DNA of 64,000 nt from the NCBI RefSeq assembly GCF_000718005.1, contig NZ_JODV01000010.1; one strand, 5' to 3'. Both the position numbers and the translations under genes were made by a program. The notes below the pieces were generated by a model that made no database searches, was not told the DNA's origin, and was given only the letters and a program-made list of their open reading frames with translations. Positions 63,089 to 64,000 of the stretch are shown in pieces (within the stretch, counting starts at the first letter, position 1; each line of letters starts with the position of its first letter). Origin of the DNA: Actinoalloteichus_B caeruleus. Lineage in GTDB: Bacteria > Actinomycetota > Actinomycetes > Mycobacteriales > Pseudonocardiaceae.

Positions 63089-63918
63089 GCCGGACCGGCG
63101 AGCGGTGCTCCGCTCGGGTGGCGCGGAGTCGCGTCGTACCGGGGGCGGCGGATCGGCCCCCGGGGCGCACCGCTTCCGGCGCCGTGGAGCGGGCCCCGCA
63201 CCGGCCCCGGTCGCGCCAGGGCGGCCTGGGTGTCGCCCTGCCGGATCGAGGCACGGATGGCGGGTGGGGTCGGGGTCGGGTGGACCTGGCCGGGTCCGGT
63301 CCTGCCGCCCGCCACCGGGAACCGCCGCCAACCGGAACCCCTCCGCCGGCCGCCATGCCACCCGGCCGCCGCCTCGGGAGGTGATCGGCGCCGCGCGGAT
63401 TCGCCAGAAGCCCCGGGATCTCGCCCGCGCACCGTCGACGCGGGCCCGCTGGGCGCCTCGGTGGGGGCGATGGTGGATCGCGGCACCACGGCGCGGAGCG
63501 GGGGCGGTGTCATCCGCCGCCCGGCGTCCCCGGCGGGGCGTGTGGGCGTGGAACGGCTCGGGACCGGGGGCCAGGGCGCGGCGAGGTGGTGGTGTGGAGT
63601 TCGGTGGCTGGTTCCCGTCCGCCATGTGACGCAGCCCTCATGCGGACGGCTCCGCCGAACGGCCCACGCCGGCCGGTGGCGGGGCGAGCGGGCGGGGGCC
63701 GGACGGCGGTAGGGCTGCGGAGAGCGCGGATGGGCCGTTGTGGTCAACCTTCGACGCCATCGGGGCCACGCCAGGGTGGTCCGTTCGTTCGACCACCGGC
63801 CGAGGAGCGTGAGCCAGCGGTGCCGGCGGTGGGGAACCGCCGATCCGCGCGTCGGAGTGCGAAAATTGGCACCCATCATTTGTCCAGATGAAACAATAAA
63901 TTTAGCGCATATCTAATC
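63089..63918 (+). other. Intergenic region
   Basis: About 830 bp with no supported gene. From 63855 the base composition drops sharply in GC (GCGAAAATTGGC, GATGAAACAATAAATTTAGC), marking a promoter zone for a gene to the right of the window. Confidence 0.5.
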
Positions 63919-63948
63919 TTGACGTTTGGGAGCGCTCCCACTTACGCT
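63919..63948 (+). promoter_or_regulatory. Promoter with a perfect CebR-type operator
   Basis: A -35 TTGACG (63919-63924) and a -10 TACGCT (63943-63948) with an 18-bp spacer that holds the perfect palindrome TGGGAGCGCTCCCA (63927-63940). That 14-mer is the published consensus of CebR, the LacI-family repressor of cello-oligosaccharide uptake and hydrolysis in Streptomyces. The controlled gene begins beyond the window. GGATCGGAGG at 63970-63979 may belong to its leader. Confidence 0.82.
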
Positions 63949-64000
63949 CGGGCGGCCGTGTGGCGGCACGGATCGGAGGTGGCGACCAGCGGACTTCCAG

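Noticed and set aside
61247..63625. Minus-strand collagen-like protein with Gly-Ser-Pro repeats
   Set aside because: The repeats come from a 9-bp DNA minisatellite; the frame runs antisense through the kynurenine formamidase-like gene and has no start context.

Overview
The window is a 64-kb piece of a very GC-rich actinomycete chromosome. GTG starts are frequent, and the gene families are typical of filamentous actinomycetes: an AfsR/SARP regulator, LacI-type sugar repressors, a TIGR03086 protein of the mycothiol-dependent fold, and an XRE-DUF5753 regulator with DUF397 partners. I cannot place genus or species. No rRNA, tRNA, insertion sequence, integrase or replication origin is visible.

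Layout. 1-4.3 kb: sulfate assimilation operon (cysD end, cysN, and a lipoprotein/ATPase/permease ABC importer of the SsuABC type). 4.6-9.0 kb: pyruvate oxidase-like ThDP enzyme, hydrolase and two P-loop proteins. 9.0-10.1 kb: decayed TetR gene and short tandem repeats. 10.1-16 kb: ribokinase-like kinase, htpG, an unusual TetR with a redoxin-like tail, and a solitary clpX. 16-21 kb: sugar-acid dehydratase and divergent zinc dehydrogenase, a thioesterase remnant, an MFS exporter. 21.3-26.8 kb: arylamine N-acetyltransferase (catalytic Asp replaced by Glu), phosphotransferase, SDR and regulators. 27.3-37.7 kb: plant-polysaccharide genes (GH95, GH51, a double GH43) with a LacI regulator and its probable operator.

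38.8-48.5 kb is the centrepiece: a complete type I-C CRISPR-Cas locus in canonical order (cas3-cas5c-cas8c-cas7c-cas4-cas1-cas2) followed by a 24-repeat array whose 37-bp repeats carry a 9-bp hairpin and an 11-nt 3' tail. The cas3 leader can fold so that its Shine-Dalgarno is paired. Downstream of the array, 48.6-51.7 kb holds an unrecognised three-gene membrane-protein operon, divergent from an XRE-DUF5753/DUF397 pair, with two identical-half-site palindromes in the shared promoter. This is the best candidate here for an undescribed module.

52-63 kb: an atypical seryl-tRNA synthetase, a hydrolase, a 1199-aa SARP regulator divergent from an imine reductase-like gene, a PAP2 phosphatase with a long disordered tail, a small membrane protein and a kynurenine formamidase-like hydrolase. 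The window ends in a promoter carrying a perfect CebR-type operator, so a cellobiose/cello-oligosaccharide gene probably starts just outside.

All starts, motifs and repeats were read by eye. Family assignments rest on recognised motifs, not on database searches.
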